This document shows positions 63,245 through 64,000 of a stretch of DNA of 64,000 bases, in pieces. Position numbers and translations under genes: made by a program. This DNA is from a virus: positions 62,001-126,000 of the IMG/VR virus record IMGVR_UViG_3300034102_001587; one strand, written 5' to 3'. Within the stretch, counting starts at the first letter, position 1. Each line of letters starts with the position of its first letter. Below the pieces are notes generated by a model. It worked only from the letters and a program-made list of their open reading frames with translations, ran no database searches and was not told where the DNA came from.

Positions 63245-63926
63245 ATCGGACAAAGATAATCTTTATTATCTAGCTCCTATTCCAGTTCTTCGTAAAGAAT
63301 ACGATGATAAACAATTGCATGATTCGGTCTATGTTTATGGTTATAATAAATTAAACAAAACAGAAAAGAAAATGGGGCAGGAATTGCCTGAAAGATATGA
63401 TGAACAAAGGCAGGCAACATATGAAACAAACGATAATAGTGATATGTGGGTTGAAGATACTGAATTTAATCCAATAGGTAGTAGATTTCATACACCACCA
63501 AATAATTTTTTGGATGATGAAAACGAAGGTGTAAAAATAATCAGAAAAAGAATTGAAGATAGTTTTTTTGAACTTTTAGATTCTCTGGAAATACCGCACA
63601 ATCATCAATGTAAAATAACCGAAAGTTGGATACAATATTATGACCCATATGAGGGTAGGGGACACAACCAACATAATCACTGCCGTTGGAAATCCGATGA
63701 AGAACCTAAAGTTGGGTTTAGTGGTGGATATTATCTAAGTGATGGTGAACCGCTAAAAGACCACCCATACAGCGGAGCATTTTGTTTTCACCTAAGAGGT
63801 ATGTCACATTTTGTAAGACCTAAACAAGGAATGTTAATGTTATGGCCAAATGATATAGTTCATTCGGTAAAACCTTTTTATGGTAAAAAACACCGATGTG
63901 TAATTAATTTTAATTTGGAAATCTAA
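63219..63926 (+). CDS. 2OG-Fe(II) oxygenase-like protein
   Basis: The protein has 235 residues. The C-terminal 105 residues show the double-stranded beta-helix pattern of phage 2-oxoglutarate/Fe(II) oxygenases: ITESWIQYYDPYEGRGHNQH with His152/His154 in the first metal block, FSGGYYLSDGE, then GMLMLWPNDIVHSVKPF with His215 and a KKHRCVINFN end with Arg226 for 2-oxoglutarate. The first 110 residues are a separate, polar part (RYDEQRQATYE, FNPIGSRFHTPP). Such proteins are common in T4-like marine phages, with substrate unknown. As last gene of the glycan cassette it could hydroxylate a protein side chain or sugar before modification. The His-x-His first block is slightly unusual against the common His-x-Asp. 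Confidence 0.65.
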   Translation: MNFKQPLIKSDKDNLYYLAPIPVLRKEYDDKQLHDSVYVYGYNKLNKTEKKMGQELPERYDEQRQATYETNDNSDMWVEDTEFNPIGSRFHTPPNNFLDDENEGVKIIRKRIEDSFFELLDSLEIPHNHQCKITESWIQYYDPYEGRGHNQHNHCRWKSDEEPKVGFSGGYYLSDGEPLKDHPYSGAFCFHLRGMSHFVRPKQGMLMLWPNDIVHSVKPFYGKKHRCVINFNLEI

Positions 63927-63945
63927 ATATTTTTTCTTATATTTG
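63914..63945 (+). promoter_or_regulatory. Bacteroidota-type promoter before the tmRNA
   Basis: TTTG at 63914-63917 and TATATTTG at 63938-63945 are separated by 20 bases, matching the known Bacteroidota consensus TTTG-N19-TAnnTTTG closely. Transcription would start a few bases after 63945, leaving a short leader before the GGGG at 63959. Confidence 0.6.
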
Positions 63946-63958
63946 TATTTATTGATAT

Positions 63959-64000
63959 GGGGATGTTTTGGAATTGATTGCGATGCGAAACATAGTATCA
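63959..64000 (+). ncRNA. ssrA: tmRNA (ssrA)-like RNA, 5' end only
   Basis: The last 42 bases start GGGGATGTTT, then TGGAATTGATTGCGATGCGAAAC. Aligned with the E. coli tmRNA 5' end (GGGGCTGATTCTGGATTCGA and then TTTGCGAAAC), the GGGG-x-TG acceptor strand, the TGG-A-TT-GA segment and TGCGAAAC all match with two one-base gaps. tmRNA frees stalled ribosomes and tags the unfinished protein. The tag sequence and tRNA-like 3' half lie beyond the window, so the call cannot be completed. It follows the oxygenase-like gene by 32 bases and has its own promoter-like pair. Confidence 0.65.

Noticed and set aside
63959-64000. An ordinary tRNA at the right edge
   Set aside because: The expected T8, A14 and D-arm spacing are absent, while the match to the tmRNA 5' end is extended.

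Overview
The window looks like the late structural region of a large contractile-tailed (T4-like, myovirus-type) phage in Caudoviricetes. The evidence is recognisable counterparts of the T4 tail-completion protein gp15, tail sheath gp18, tail tube gp19, baseplate protein gp26 and LysM-like gp53, plus a tape measure protein and hub candidates, in a tail-assembly order. All genes are on the + strand, the DNA is AT-rich, and most genes abut or overlap. A Bacteroidota host is suggested, not proven, by the general lack of Shine-Dalgarno sequences and by a TTTG-N20-TATATTTG promoter-like pair before a tmRNA-like gene at the right edge. Several fibre sequences resemble families I know from marine and cyanophage genomes.

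Layout. 1-2109: the end of a neck-type protein, a gp15-like tail completion protein and two small proteins that share a beta module with the end of gp15. 2109-42583: about 40 kb of fibre and appendage genes. It is dominated by three giant proteins of 3058, 4539 and about 4716 residues, which take up about 58% of the window. They carry a beta-helix, a 15-copy C-x-R-D repeat, dozens of TGS/TAS repeats, over 1300 residues of Gly-Ser-Ser/Thr triplets, cupredoxin-like domains and a C-terminal S74 self-cleaving chaperone. Smaller genes between them encode likely adaptors, a PKD plus leucine-rich-repeat protein and a fibre-assembly chaperone. 42726-56185: sheath, tube, a gp26-like/overlapping ORF pair that looks like a frameshifted tail chaperone, tape measure, tube-initiator candidate, LysM-like baseplate protein, hub candidate and three unrecognised small proteins.

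56201-63926: a tightly overlapping, non-structural cassette. It holds four DxD glycosyltransferase-like proteins (two paralogous pairs), a GT25 glycosyltransferase, a NodU/TobZ-type carbamoyltransferase, a 37-residue basic protein, two tandem SGNH-fold proteins and a 2OG-Fe(II) oxygenase-like protein. Its neighbours suggest it builds or decorates a glycan, possibly on the Ser/Thr-rich fibres of the same virion or on the host surface. The last 42 bases match the 5' end of a tmRNA.

Regulation. An ATATTTATA element recurs 20-60 bases before the start codon in nearly every true intergenic gap (12.2, 27.2, 42.2, 42.7, 45.1, 45.7 and 46.7 kb) and is the best candidate for a phage late promoter. Two clear hairpin-plus-T-run terminators follow the tube gene and the gp26/overlapping-ORF pair. 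From 46.7 kb on I see no further good promoter or terminator until the tmRNA, so tape measure, baseplate and glycan genes may be co-transcribed. There is no stretch above 300 bases without a gene; the largest gap is 142 bases at 42584-42725.
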